Assembly: GCA_025936955.1 (NCBI GenBank)
Contig: JAICSL010000080.1
Coordinates: forward strand, 1 to 7,230
Length of the DNA: 7,230 nt
Direction: 5' to 3'
Source of the DNA: Nitrososphaeraceae archaeon
Lineage (GTDB): Archaea > Thermoproteota > Nitrososphaeria > Nitrososphaerales > Nitrososphaeraceae
Below are positions 1 through 5,789 of the stretch, one piece after another; positions within the stretch are counted from its first letter, which is position 1; every line of letters starts with the position of its first letter. The translations under genes and the position numbers were made by a program. The notes under the pieces were generated by a model, which made no database searches, was not told the DNA's origin, and worked only from the letters and a program-made list of their open reading frames with translations.

Positions 1-65
1 TAATAAAACAAATTTTGAATGAAGTTTGTGGACCCATTTGACTAAATTATTGTTCGCAATGACCA

Positions 66-106
66 CTTATAAAAAACACGCACAATCTTATGTATTAATA
101 TAAAGC
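66..106 (+). promoter_or_regulatory. Putative promoter of the GlcNAc-1-P transferase operon
   Basis: Two TATA-like elements precede the ATG at 134. CTTATAAAAAAC (66-77) is close to the archaeal consensus and would place transcription start near 96, giving a leader of just under 40 bases. ATTAATATAAAG (94-105) would place it near 126, giving a leader of under 10 bases. The second spacing matches the short leaders inferred for other genes in this window, but the first box is the better sequence match. No clear Shine-Dalgarno sequence sits before the ATG. Bases 1-65 show no gene. Confidence 0.4.
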
Positions 107-133
107 CAATTTAATATACAAAAGTAATATCAA

Positions 134-1162
134 ATGTTAGATCTGCGTTTTGAAGATATTAGTTTTCTGATTTTTGGAATAATTATCTCTACTGTTTCAT
201 TCTTTATAGTATTATTTACAACACCTAAAATAATCTTCTTTCTATTATCCAGGGGTAAAGTAGTAGAAGATTATCATAAGCCTGAAAAGCCCCGAGTTCC
301 ACGACCTGGAGGGCCAGTATTACTTCTTGGAATAGCGATAGCAGAAATTGCTCTTTATTTGTTGACACCAAATATAAAAATCATAGCTATTTTGTTGACT
401 ACTATAATTGCCTTTATTGTAGGGGTTATCGATGATAGAAAAGCTATGCCAGGATGGTTTAAACCTGTTGCACTTATCGCAGCTGCTATCCCGTTAATAT
501 TATTGGGAGCTCATGGAACTCATCTTAATCTTATCTTTGGTAGTGCATTTATTCCATTACTATATATACCGTTTATATTGATTATCATCCCAGTTATTGG
601 GAACACTATTAATTCAATTGATGTTTTGAACGGCGTGGCAAGCGGATTTATTATTATTGCCATGGCTCCACTTTTGGTTAGTATACTTATTTTTGGTACC
701 CATGATATGTTTATTGCTGCTCTACCTTTACTTTTTGGTACACTCGCTTTCTATAAATATCACAAATTTCCAAGTAAAATATTTCCCGGTGATTCTGGTA
801 CATTGTTAATGGGTGCTATGTATGGATCTATTGCGATTGCTGGTAATTCTGAAATTATTGGTGTAATTGCTCTATTGCCTGCAGTAATGAATTCCTTTCT
901 ATTTCTAGCTAGTGTCAAGAAAGTTGTTGAACATAGAGAAGTTAAGAATAGACCAACGTTGTTGATGGACGATTTTAAATTAATTGCATCCAAAGAGAAA
1001 AACGCGCCTACTACATTAATGAGATTGATCTTGGCAGAAGGTCCACTTTCAGAAAAAGAGATCGGCTGTCAAATATTTAAATTGACAATATTCACTTCAA
1101 TCCTTGCGTTTATTTCTATTATTCTTCAATATTATTTTCTGGCTGGAGGTGTTATACGATGA
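134..1162 (+). CDS. Polyprenyl/dolichyl-phosphate GlcNAc-1-phosphate transferase (MraY/GPT family)
   Basis: This 342-residue integral membrane enzyme likely transfers a GlcNAc-1-phosphate (or similar HexNAc-1-phosphate) from its UDP-sugar to dolichyl phosphate, the first step in building the lipid-linked glycan for archaeal N-glycosylation. About ten hydrophobic helices are separated by the conserved cytosolic loops of the family: the basic PGGP segment at residues 58-61, the paired aspartates D100-D101 in VGVIDD, the N157xxNxxDxxNG box (N157, N160, D163, N166), FPGDSG at 217-222 with D220, and a HRExxxRP loop at 267-274 matching the sugar-recognition loop of the eukaryotic Alg7 and archaeal AglH branch. 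Length is normal for archaeal members. The first ATG is used and the stop overlaps the next gene (ATGA), so the two are co-transcribed. The exact sugar cannot be read from sequence; a MraY-like role is unlikely because archaea of this group lack murein. Confidence 0.88.
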   Translation: MLDLRFEDISFLIFGIIISTVSFFIVLFTTPKIIFFLLSRGKVVEDYHKPEKPRVPRPGGPVLLLGIAIAEIALYLLTPNIKIIAILLTTIIAFIVGVIDDRKAMPGWFKPVALIAAAIPLILLGAHGTHLNLIFGSAFIPLLYIPFILIIIPVIGNTINSIDVLNGVASGFIIIAMAPLLVSILIFGTHDMFIAALPLLFGTLAFYKYHKFPSKIFPGDSGTLLMGAMYGSIAIAGNSEIIGVIALLPAVMNSFLFLASVKKVVEHREVKNRPTLLMDDFKLIASKEKNAPTTLMRLILAEGPLSEKEIGCQIFKLTIFTSILAFISIILQYYFLAGGVIR

Positions 1163-1395
1163 AACTAGCAGGTCTGTTAGGATTTATTACGGTGATGTGG
1201 ATAATGATACTCGCAGTGTCAGCATTTCTTATAATATTTGTAGCTCCATTAGATATTATCTTTCTTAGAAATGGAATTGATAGGCTATTAATATCCATAG
1301 TGCAATCATCCATATCCATTGTAGTCTTGATAATATTTATACTAGGACTAAGTAGAATGAAAAGCATTTATATACAAAAAAAACTGCGACTTTAA
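1159..1395 (+). CDS. Small two-helix membrane protein, function unknown
   Basis: I do not recognise this 78-residue protein. It starts inside the stop of the transferase gene (4-base ATGA overlap), so it is translated from the same message. Two long hydrophobic segments are visible, at about residues 5-31 and 42-64, joined by a short loop with an FLRNGIDR sequence, and the tail is basic (KSIYIQKKLRL). The tight coupling suggests it works with the transferase or in the same membrane glycan pathway, but that is inference from position only. Just before the stop is a run of eight A bases (1376-1383). A -1 shift there would bypass the stop at 1393-1395 and read on to 1469, adding a third hydrophobic segment and giving 103 residues. 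The gene may therefore be slightly truncated, recoded, or simply complete as given. Confidence 0.65.
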   Translation: MKLAGLLGFITVMWIMILAVSAFLIIFVAPLDIIFLRNGIDRLLISIVQSSISIVVLIIFILGLSRMKSIYIQKKLRL

Positions 1396-1469
1396 GAATA
1401 GTGGTATACTTGGCTCACTTTTTACTTGTTATTTCTATCATTATTCTTGGTGTTATTTACGAACAGTAA
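1376..1469 (+). other. Possible -1 frame extension (or separate micro-ORF) after the small membrane gene
   Basis: In the -1 frame relative to the 78-residue gene, the reading frame is open from the A8 run through to a TAA at 1467-1469. It encodes a hydrophobic stretch containing LAHFLLVISIIILGV, long enough for one membrane helix, ending in YEQ. The same bases could be read as a 22-residue peptide from GTG at 1401, five bases after the previous stop. T-rich DNA encodes hydrophobic residues by chance, so this is weak evidence on its own. The position directly after a slippery A-run, in the right frame, is what makes it worth recording. Confidence 0.3.
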
Positions 1470-1543
1470 GAGAAGAGCTCAATATGCACCATTGCTGACA
1501 TTCGCTTGCAGAAGAATAATAGTGATAATCTTACCTGCTCAAA

Positions 1544-1561
1544 TGGTTTTATTTTTGTTCA
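1544..1561 (+). terminator. T-rich candidate terminator of the transferase operon
   Basis: The stretch TGGTTTTATTTTTGTTC lies about 80-150 bases after the last + strand stop. Archaeal RNA polymerase often terminates at such T-rich runs without a hairpin. Bases 1470-1678 otherwise show no gene; near 1634-1678 there are weak AT-rich inverted repeats (ATTGTAA/TTACAAT and AATGTAA/TTACATT) that may belong to the 3' region of the converging gene. Confidence 0.3.
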
Positions 1562-1678
1562 TAAATTAATGTCAAGAATTATAATTATCGATTTTTATAA
1601 TTTAAACATGAAATTGGATTATTTGAGATAAGAATTGTAAAAAGTTAATGTAATTATCTTACAATATATTTTTACATT

Positions 1679-2029
1679 CTATTTTTCTTGATATGTTGTA
1701 TCTGGGTTTATCTTCATCGCATAAACACGCTGTGCTTCAATCACGTTTATCTGTTCTTTCAATAGTTTTTTTAATCCATACATCAATTTCTCCTGTTTTT
1801 CATATGGTTGTATTCGTGAGACAGACATAAGAGTATTAAAAGTATCAACTATACTTCTTGCTTGTTGATATATCTTTTGTTCTTTCTCTTTAGGTATTCT
1901 TCTAAATGCTTCTAGAAATTCATCTTCTATTATTTTCTTAAGATTCTCAGCGGTAGATTCCTTGGCTCTAAGCTCGTCTTCTTGAGTTGGATATACGTGA
2001 TGGTCATTGGTATCTATTGATGATGCCAT
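1679..2029 (-). CDS. Charged helical hypothetical protein
   Basis: I do not recognise this 116-residue protein. After a polar N-terminus (MASSIDTNDHHVYPTQEDE) it is almost entirely predicted helix, rich in Glu, Lys, Gln and Arg. A heptad-like stretch runs from about residue 20 to 60 and a second amphipathic helix from about 77 to 102. There are no cysteines, no signal peptide and no membrane segment, so it should be a small soluble cytoplasmic protein, perhaps one that oligomerises through coiled coils. The ATG at 2029 is the first start in the frame and is preceded by a plausible TATA box. It stands alone, converging on the transferase operon and diverging from the PII gene. Its amino-acid composition and clean start support a real gene, but nothing in the sequence indicates its function. 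Confidence 0.65.
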   Translation of the reverse strand: MASSIDTNDHHVYPTQEDELRAKESTAENLKKIIEDEFLEAFRRIPKEKEQKIYQQARSIVDTFNTLMSVSRIQPYEKQEKLMYGLKKLLKEQINVIEAQRVYAMKINPDTTYQEK

Positions 2030-2056
2030 ATTAAAAACAGAATTGTATTACGTTTA

Positions 2057-2067
2057 ACCATATAGGT
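2057..2067 (-). promoter_or_regulatory. Putative TATA box of the hypothetical gene at 2029
   Basis: On the minus strand ACCTATATGGT is centred about 33 bases before the ATG, which would give a leader of only a few bases. The match to the archaeal TATA consensus is modest. Confidence 0.3.
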
Positions 2068-2278
2068 AAAAACTTCTATCGATAAAGTGATTGTTTAAGC
2101 CTTATCTTGAATCTAGTTAATATAAATATGCTAATCAATTAATAAATCATGTCAAATACTAATTTCTAAAAGGAATAATGTTAATAATACTTTTAATGTC
2201 GCCTTGTTCTATGATATCTATATCTATACGTCTTATTATAGGTCAAGATGTTCATATACTGATACTATTTTTTAAAGC

Positions 2279-2288
2279 CTTATATCAT
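2279..2288 (+). promoter_or_regulatory. Putative TATA box of the PII gene
   Basis: CTTATATCAT is centred about 25 bases before the ATG at 2309, the spacing expected for a leaderless archaeal transcript. No Shine-Dalgarno sequence is present in the AT-rich bases before the ATG, which agrees with a leaderless message. Confidence 0.5.
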
Positions 2289-2308
2289 AACGTCTTTTTA
2301 TAATAATA

Positions 2309-2656
2309 ATGAAACGCATAGAAGCTATCGTAGGTAACGAGAAAGTTATGGCAGTAAACGAAGCGTTGAAGAAATCTGGAGTAGGTGGATGTACTATTCT
2401 TGATGCAAAAGGCAGAGGTAAAGGAGAGAAACCAAAGGTTCAGACTGGTAGAGGGACTGAAAGATTTTCCTCTGAATTTTCGGTTAGATCCAATATTATC
2501 ACGGTCGTGGAGGACTCGGAAGTGGACAATGTTATCAAGGTTATACTTGAGACAGCAAGCACTGGTTCAATAGGCGATGGGAAGATTTTCATTTCTCCAG
2601 TGAGTGAAGCAATTGATATAGGAACAAAGAAACGTGGCGAAGTTGCAGTAGTATAA
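2309..2656 (+). CDS. PII family nitrogen signalling protein (GlnB/GlnK-like), atypical ligand site
   Basis: This 115-residue protein has the full PII fold length. It begins with the typical MKRIEAIV strand, and the ATP-binding B-loop TGSIGDGKIF (85-94) is intact, including K92. PII proteins are trimers that sense ATP/ADP and 2-oxoglutarate and adjust ammonium transport or nitrogen enzymes. The T-loop (about residues 36-57) differs from bacterial proteins. Aligned with E. coli GlnB, the uridylylated Tyr51 is Phe53 here, the 2-oxoglutarate/Mg ligand Gln39 is Gly39, and Lys58 corresponds to Arg60. In the C-loop, where GlnB has RIRTG with Arg101 and Arg103, this protein has DIGTK, so both arginines are absent. 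It therefore cannot be uridylylated at the usual site and may bind effectors differently. No ammonium transporter gene adjoins it. It converges on herA with 21 bases between the stops. The family call is firm; the partner is unknown. Confidence 0.9.
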   Translation: MKRIEAIVGNEKVMAVNEALKKSGVGGCTILDAKGRGKGEKPKVQTGRGTERFSSEFSVRSNIITVVEDSEVDNVIKVILETASTGSIGDGKIFISPVSEAIDIGTKKRGEVAVV

Positions 2657-2669
2657 TAATAAAAACCTT
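2657..2669 (-). terminator. T-rich candidate terminator of nurA-herA
   Basis: On the minus strand the bases just after the herA stop read AGGTTTTTATTATT, a T-rich run of the kind that ends archaeal transcripts. It lies within the 21-base gap before the converging PII gene stop. Confidence 0.35.
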
Positions 2670-2677
2670 ATATCCTA

Positions 2678-4135
2678 TTATATTTTGAAAAATTTCTTAG
2701 TCTCGCCTAGAGTTAGAATTTCTGTTGTTGCTATCTTTACTACTACTGGTAGATCACTTACAGCCTTTCCAATAGCTAAACAGTGACGTTGGGGTAACGT
2801 CTTAGCTATTGATCTAATGGTTTCATTATCTACTAATGATACTTTTGATAATTTATCTAAGTCTGCATCATTTGTAAAGTTGAACAAGAATATATTGTCG
2901 ACCTGTCTATATATTCCATCGCTAATGGCATCTGGCTGATTTGTTATAAATGTTGTATATATTCCAAAATGTCTCATTCTAGTAATAATATCTTCCCAAT
3001 AGGTTTCTCTAATATACAGCTGAGCCTCTTCGGCAAATAAAAAGATAGGAGGAATTATGTTCTTCTCAAGTAAATCCACTAGTTTACTCAATATCAATTC
3101 TACAATCATCTTTCTCACAACCGATGTAATTTTACCCATATTGACTATCATTGCTGCTCCTTTCCGCTTTTCTGTAATAATGCTCTCAAATCTTAATTCG
3201 TCTCTTTTGCTAGCGTCGGTGAACAAACGAGATGTTTGAATTACATGATATCTCGAAATGAGTGCGTCTCTTACAAGCTCGTTGATATTCCATGTATTGA
3301 TTGCGTTGCCTAACGAATCCAGATCTAATGTTTTTTTATTTTTAAGAGAGTCCCAGATTCTAAAGAATTCTCGTAATGATGCAGCCGGCATATCTAGCGA
3401 ATTTTTTAACATACTTGATATGCCAGATTTACCACAATACTCGAGTGAGAATTTTAGTCCGTTTCCAGGCTCTAGTATCATTACCTGATCTTGAATAGAG
3501 GATCGAGAACCATCACTATTCCAAGCTAGTCCTCCATATTCATTGTTGAGGTCAAATACAATAACAAATGCACCATACTGTACTAAGGTTTTAATGAGCA
3601 TCTTGGAAAGATGTGACTTTCCTGATTCTTTTTTTCCAGTAATAATATTTAGTTTTCCATCAAATTCTTCTGCATAGATATCAAAATCTTCATTATCTTT
3701 TCCGGTTTTTCCTATAGGAATTGGCAAAATACCAGTTCTACCAAGAAATGAATTTAGTTCAGAGATTCTTAACCGCTTTACTTTGGAAAATACTCTGGAA
3801 GGAAGCCAGGAAATGTCGCTTGATAATCTATCCGAGATATCTATTGCAGCTCTTATTTTAGCGCGAAAGAGTCGTGCATCTCTAATTATCCTCGATAGAT
3901 TTCCAATGTTAAGAGGATCATGCAGATTTTCCGTACTGGATGCAACTACTACTTCATCTTTGACAATATCTTCTATAAGAGATTGAGAAGAAAAATAATC
4001 TTCATCATATATTTGAACAATCATCTTCTTATTTGACTTCTCATCCTCAATCAACAAATAATCACCCTTAGTGGCTATGTCTGTTTTCATTGCCAGCATG
4101 ATAAGCTCATTGCCGTTTTTAGACAGAATCTTCAT
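2678..4135 (-). CDS. herA: HerA-type hexameric DNA translocase ATPase
   Basis: This 485-residue protein belongs to the HerA/FtsK branch of P-loop ATPases. HerA forms a hexameric ring that pumps DNA through NurA so that ends are resected for homologous recombination. The first roughly 100 residues fit the HAS beta-barrel region that docks NurA. The Walker A motif is GKKESGKSH (167-175, K173, S174), followed by VIVFDLNNEYGG (191-202), matching the usual DxxGEY segment. The Walker B strand and glutamates are IFLFAEEAQ (364-372; E369, E370). The RMRHFG stretch near 386 fits the arginine-finger helix, and ITNQP (397-401) is the sensor position, where SQRP is more usual. The C-terminal region (about 405-485) closes the fold. 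Its ATG overlaps the nurA stop by four bases, so the pair is translationally coupled and probably made in fixed ratio. Length is close to crenarchaeal HerA. The call is secure, although the AEEAQ and TNQP motifs are variants. Confidence 0.9.
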   Translation of the reverse strand: MKILSKNGNELIMLAMKTDIATKGDYLLIEDEKSNKKMIVQIYDEDYFSSQSLIEDIVKDEVVVASSTENLHDPLNIGNLSRIIRDARLFRAKIRAAIDISDRLSSDISWLPSRVFSKVKRLRISELNSFLGRTGILPIPIGKTGKDNEDFDIYAEEFDGKLNIITGKKESGKSHLSKMLIKTLVQYGAFVIVFDLNNEYGGLAWNSDGSRSSIQDQVMILEPGNGLKFSLEYCGKSGISSMLKNSLDMPAASLREFFRIWDSLKNKKTLDLDSLGNAINTWNINELVRDALISRYHVIQTSRLFTDASKRDELRFESIITEKRKGAAMIVNMGKITSVVRKMIVELILSKLVDLLEKNIIPPIFLFAEEAQLYIRETYWEDIITRMRHFGIYTTFITNQPDAISDGIYRQVDNIFLFNFTNDADLDKLSKVSLVDNETIRSIAKTLPQRHCLAIGKAVSDLPVVVKIATTEILTLGETKKFFKI

Positions 4136-5166
4136 ATCAGGAGTGAACCTAGCAGTGTTCTGCGAATATCTTCAGAGGCAAGTTCTGTGACTTCGTAGCT
4201 ACTTAATATATGACCTTTGAGACATGATACCTCGGTATTTGTGAAAGTAGAAATATGATGTGCTAGTCGCAATGTTTCAGGATAACCGTCAGCCATTGAA
4301 TCATTTCCAAGTAATTTTCCGAATAAGAAATACTTGTTTCTGTCAGAAGTAACAATGTCCGCACGCAATATTGCACTGTTGCCATTTCCAAATTTTACAA
4401 TTACACTGTCGCCTATTGTGTTTCGTATCAGACTCTTGATAACTAAATTGACATCCATATAAGCAGGCCCTGGAATCTTTGTTAGAGAACTTGAAATCTT
4501 ATCAAGAATTTTGAATTTAGTACTCTTACTGATTCCAATCATCGAATTTCTGTTTAGAGCACAATTCTCTGCTACATTTTTGATACTCTGATCTTTGTCT
4601 TCAAATAAAGATGGCTTCAATGATCCATCGATAAGTATTATCGATCTCTTAAAATGATTTGAAATTATCATTTGAACTGCTCTTTCAATACGTACTCTGA
4701 TCAATCGTTTTGCACATTCATTATCAAACAGAATAAGCTTTGCCAATCTATGATCAATTTCAGAATCTCTGATCGTCTCTTTGCTCAAATAAAATAATAT
4801 TGGGCCTACCCTTAAATGTATGAATGTCTGACCCCTACTAGACATTACAATTCCGCACTTTACAGCGTATAATGTACCCTCTTCTGTTTCGGCCACCTGT
4901 ATGCTACTCGAGTCTATCGCAGATACTGTAGTATTTTCTAGGATCGGCTTAATAGGATTTATTGTTGTTGCACAATAAGGGATTGATTTCATTCCCCATC
5001 CGTTGATGGGAATCTTGGTCCTCTCATCCATGTTAAAAATAATTTTTTTCCCTTTTAGCATGTCATGAATGCTAGTTGACAGACAGCGATTAAGAGAACG
5101 ATGAAGCATTTGATCGAATTCATCAACATTAATACAACTTGATACAAAGCTATATTGTGTAGTCAT
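4132..5166 (-). CDS. nurA: NurA 5'-3' nuclease, HerA partner
   Basis: This 344-residue protein (counted from the ATG at 5166) has the order of motifs seen in NurA: AIDSSS at 83-88 with the metal-binding D85, ILIDGSL at 177-183 with D180, an IGISK segment at 210-214, a late D238 in the MDVNL stretch, and a YPETLRLAHH motif at 295-304. NurA dimers dock on the HerA hexamer and degrade DNA strands as the ring translocates, producing 3' tails for RadA. The reading frame is open back to a TTG at 5187, but the ATG at 5166 is preferred because a TATA-like box then lies about 31 bases upstream. Overall similarity to crenarchaeal NurA is low outside the motifs, as is usual for this family, but the coupled HerA gene makes the identification strong. 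It is divergent from a winged-helix gene and shares a 107-base promoter region containing a palindrome. Confidence 0.87.
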   Translation of the reverse strand: MTTQYSFVSSCINVDEFDQMLHRSLNRCLSTSIHDMLKGKKIIFNMDERTKIPINGWGMKSIPYCATTINPIKPILENTTVSAIDSSSIQVAETEEGTLYAVKCGIVMSSRGQTFIHLRVGPILFYLSKETIRDSEIDHRLAKLILFDNECAKRLIRVRIERAVQMIISNHFKRSIILIDGSLKPSLFEDKDQSIKNVAENCALNRNSMIGISKSTKFKILDKISSSLTKIPGPAYMDVNLVIKSLIRNTIGDSVIVKFGNGNSAILRADIVTSDRNKYFLFGKLLGNDSMADGYPETLRLAHHISTFTNTEVSCLKGHILSSYEVTELASEDIRRTLLGSLLI

Positions 5167-5191
5167 GTTGGTCAACAATATATGCAAGTAA

Positions 5192-5202
5192 TACTTTATT
5201 AA
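5192..5202 (-). promoter_or_regulatory. Putative TATA box of nurA-herA
   Basis: On the minus strand the bases read TTAATAAAGTA, centred about 31 bases before the nurA ATG at 5166, giving an expected leader of about five bases. The palindrome at 5205-5221 begins immediately upstream, where the BRE and activator contacts would lie. Confidence 0.45.
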
Positions 5203-5204
5203 TG

Positions 5205-5221
5205 TTGTGCAAGTTGCACAA
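5205..5221. promoter_or_regulatory. Perfect 8+1+8 palindrome, candidate operator in the nurA/winged-helix divergent promoter
   Basis: TTGTGCAA-G-TTGCACAA is an exact inverted repeat of eight bases around a single central G. It lies between the nurA start (5166) and the preferred start of the divergent winged-helix gene (5274), and between the two putative TATA boxes. This is the position where one dimeric regulator could act on both genes. The 17-base size and symmetry fit a winged-helix dimer. The neighbouring winged-helix protein is the obvious candidate to bind it, but that is inference. Confidence 0.55.
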
Positions 5222-5235
5222 TATGATCACCAACA

Positions 5236-5245
5236 AGTTTATGTG
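5236..5245 (+). promoter_or_regulatory. Putative TATA box of the winged-helix gene at 5274
   Basis: AGTTTATGTG is centred about 33 bases before the ATG at 5274, which would give a leader of several bases. A second TATA-like sequence, AATTTATATC (5261-5270), lies too close to that ATG to serve it. Confidence 0.35.
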
Positions 5246-5273
5246 TCCCAAAAGGCCAATAATTTATATCTCG

Positions 5274-5786
5274 ATGAGTGAACCGACATCATTAACATCA
5301 GACCTTGTTAAAATTAGGTTAAAACATCGAGATTGGGAAGTCGAAATCTCTTGTGTTGAGAATAAAATCAAACAAGTAGTAGAAAATGTTCTTTCCAGCA
5401 TTGATACTTCCAATACTGATCAGGATTTTAATAGTCAATTTATTGAGTTGAAGAAGGAAATTGACTCAATAAAAATACAAATTGGTTTGTTCCGTCCCAA
5501 TCATATGCCCATGATAAATGCAATAGATTCTTCGCAAAAGATGATAAAGAGAGTAACAACGTGTAGAGGAATACTTGAAACCTTATGGTATGAAGGATTC
5601 TTTGGTACAGAAAGACTATTAGGCGAGGTTCATGAAGAGCTATCTAGACGAGGATATAACTATGACAGAACTGCTGTTTCGCACTCACTTACAGATATGG
5701 TAAGAGAAAGTATTTTAAGCCGAGAAGGGACTATGAGGAATTATCGATATATTCAAAAGAGACCATGTACTGAATTAACGCTATGA
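5274..5786 (+). CDS. Winged-helix DNA-binding protein of the thaumarchaeal type
   Basis: This 170-residue protein has three parts. An N-terminal alpha/beta stretch (about 10-44) carries a DWEVEISCVENKIKQVVENV sequence. A short helix or coiled coil follows (52-72). The C-terminal winged helix (about 93-165) contains TCRGILETLWYEGFFG, a recognition helix around DRTAVSHSLTDMVRE (131-145) and a wing reading SREGTMRNYRYIQKRP. This combination is common among small predicted transcription factors of Nitrososphaerota; target genes are mostly unknown. The frame is open back to an ATG at 5202, but residues encoded there look non-coding and that start overlaps the palindrome, so the MSEPTS start at 5274 is preferred. 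It is divergent from nurA-herA, which suggests local regulation, and ends three bases before the stop of a second winged-helix gene on the other strand. Confidence 0.8.
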   Translation: MSEPTSLTSDLVKIRLKHRDWEVEISCVENKIKQVVENVLSSIDTSNTDQDFNSQFIELKKEIDSIKIQIGLFRPNHMPMINAIDSSQKMIKRVTTCRGILETLWYEGFFGTERLLGEVHEELSRRGYNYDRTAVSHSLTDMVRESILSREGTMRNYRYIQKRPCTELTL

Positions 5787-5789
5787 GAT

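Larger units (their letters stand above)
2030..2308. other. Divergent intergenic region between the orphan gene and the PII gene
   Basis: These 279 bases are strongly AT-rich and carry no reading frame of note. They hold the two outward promoters at the ends. In the middle there is a further TATA-like AATATAAATATG (about 2119-2130, + strand) and a short repeated GATATCTATATCTA run near 2214-2227. The length exceeds what two leaderless promoters need, leaving room for regulator binding or a small RNA, but no specific structure could be identified. Confidence 0.4.

Noticed and set aside
49..60. Short hairpin ATTG-TTCG-CAAT at the left edge
   Set aside because: A four-base AT-rich stem is too weak to support a structured RNA or tRNA remnant.
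760..993. Minus-strand reading frame opposite the transferase gene
   Set aside because: It lies wholly within a well-supported membrane enzyme gene, and its translation has no family features.
1152..1367. Minus-strand frame opposite the small membrane gene
   Set aside because: It mirrors the + strand gene, which has a coupled start; no independent promoter or motif supports it.
3057..3986. Three + strand frames inside herA
   Set aside because: They are antisense to a gene with clear Walker motifs, and none has a recognisable domain or promoter.
4968..4975. Another TTGCACAA half-site inside nurA
   Set aside because: It is a single half-site in coding sequence without its inverted partner, as expected by chance.
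5202..5273. Longer N-terminus of the winged-helix protein
   Set aside because: The added 24 residues look non-coding, would start inside or next to the palindrome, and the MSE start at 5274 resembles the sister protein.
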